A stretch of 5,454 nt of DNA, from contig SACC01000105.1 in assembly GCA_009928745.1 (NCBI GenBank), forward strand, positions 1 through 5,454, written 5' to 3'. The position numbers and the translations under genes are program-made. Below the pieces are notes generated by a model. That model was not told the DNA's origin and did not search any database. It was given only the letters and a program-made list of their open reading frames with translations. The DNA is from Clostridia bacterium (GTDB lineage: Bacteria; Bacillota; Clostridia; Christensenellales; CAG-1252). Of this stretch, positions 5,375 through 5,454 are shown piece after piece; positions within the stretch are counted from its first letter, which is position 1; every line of letters starts with the position of its first letter.

Positions 5375-5454
5375 ATGTTAGTTAAAGAACGATCTGAGCT
5401 GAAAAAAATGGCGGCTAATGCAAAAAACAGATTAAAATTCGGATCCTATAATGC
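5375..5454 (+). CDS. 5' end of an unrecognised gene, cut by window
   Basis: Only 26 codons are visible, running open to the window edge. The start ATG at 5375 is supported by GAGGG (5366-5370) 4 bases upstream. The peptide begins MLVKERSELKKMAANAKNR and continues LKFGSYN. It is hydrophilic, basic and likely helical, with no signal peptide or membrane segment in this part. I do not recognise the family, and too little is present to assign one. Upstream, TACAAT at 5340-5345 could be a -10, but no convincing -35 was found. The gene diverges from the tautomerase gene across about 280 AT-rich bases. Confidence 0.65.
   Translation, partial: MLVKERSELKKMAANAKNRLKFGSYN

Overview
The window looks like chromosome of a low-GC Gram-positive bacterium, most likely an uncultured member of the Clostridia. 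The reasons are consensus sigma-A-type promoters, strong GGAGG ribosome binding sites, very AT-rich intergenic DNA, and a gene block whose order matches the ywlC-ywlE-ywlF(rpiB)-...-upp region of Bacillus subtilis and relatives. This placement is inference from sequence style and synteny; no marker gene is present.

Left part (1-2661, all minus strand, read right to left): tsaC/ywlC (Sua5-type threonylcarbamoyl-AMP synthase, 326 aa), then a low-molecular-weight phosphatase of the YwlE arginine-phosphatase type whose ATG shares one base with the tsaC stop (TAATG), then a 137-base gap holding a near-perfect promoter (TTGACA, 17 bp, TAAAAT), then rpiB (ribose-5-phosphate isomerase B) and upp (uracil phosphoribosyltransferase, cut by the window edge about 15 codons before its expected end). 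The block therefore seems to hold two transcription units: tsaC-ywlE (tRNA t6A synthesis plus protein dephosphorylation) and rpiB-upp (pentose phosphate to ribose-5-P to PRPP to pyrimidine salvage). The glyA and ywlG genes that sit between rpiB and upp in B. subtilis are absent here.

Middle (2662-2940): a very AT-rich divergent intergenic region with an extended -10 element almost touching the tsaC start, and a 13-bp direct repeat spaced 22 bp upstream of the rightward gene.

Right part: a 581-aa protein (2941-4686, plus) with one membrane anchor, an acidic stretch, a globular domain of unknown function, a long Lys/Ala/Thr-rich linker and a C-terminal tandem DUF1508/YegP-like pair. It is the least explained object in the window. 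A symmetrical A-tract/T-tract hairpin (4753-4778) can terminate it and the convergent gene that follows, a 78-aa 4-oxalocrotonate-tautomerase-family protein (4857-5093, minus) resembling PptA, with its own good promoter. The last 80 bases hold the first 26 codons of an unrecognised plus-strand gene.

No rRNA, tRNA, CRISPR array, insertion sequence or prophage was seen. Most of the window is ordinary core chromosome. I found no convincing new multi-gene system; the best candidates for follow-up are the membrane-anchored DUF1508 protein and its upstream regulatory region.
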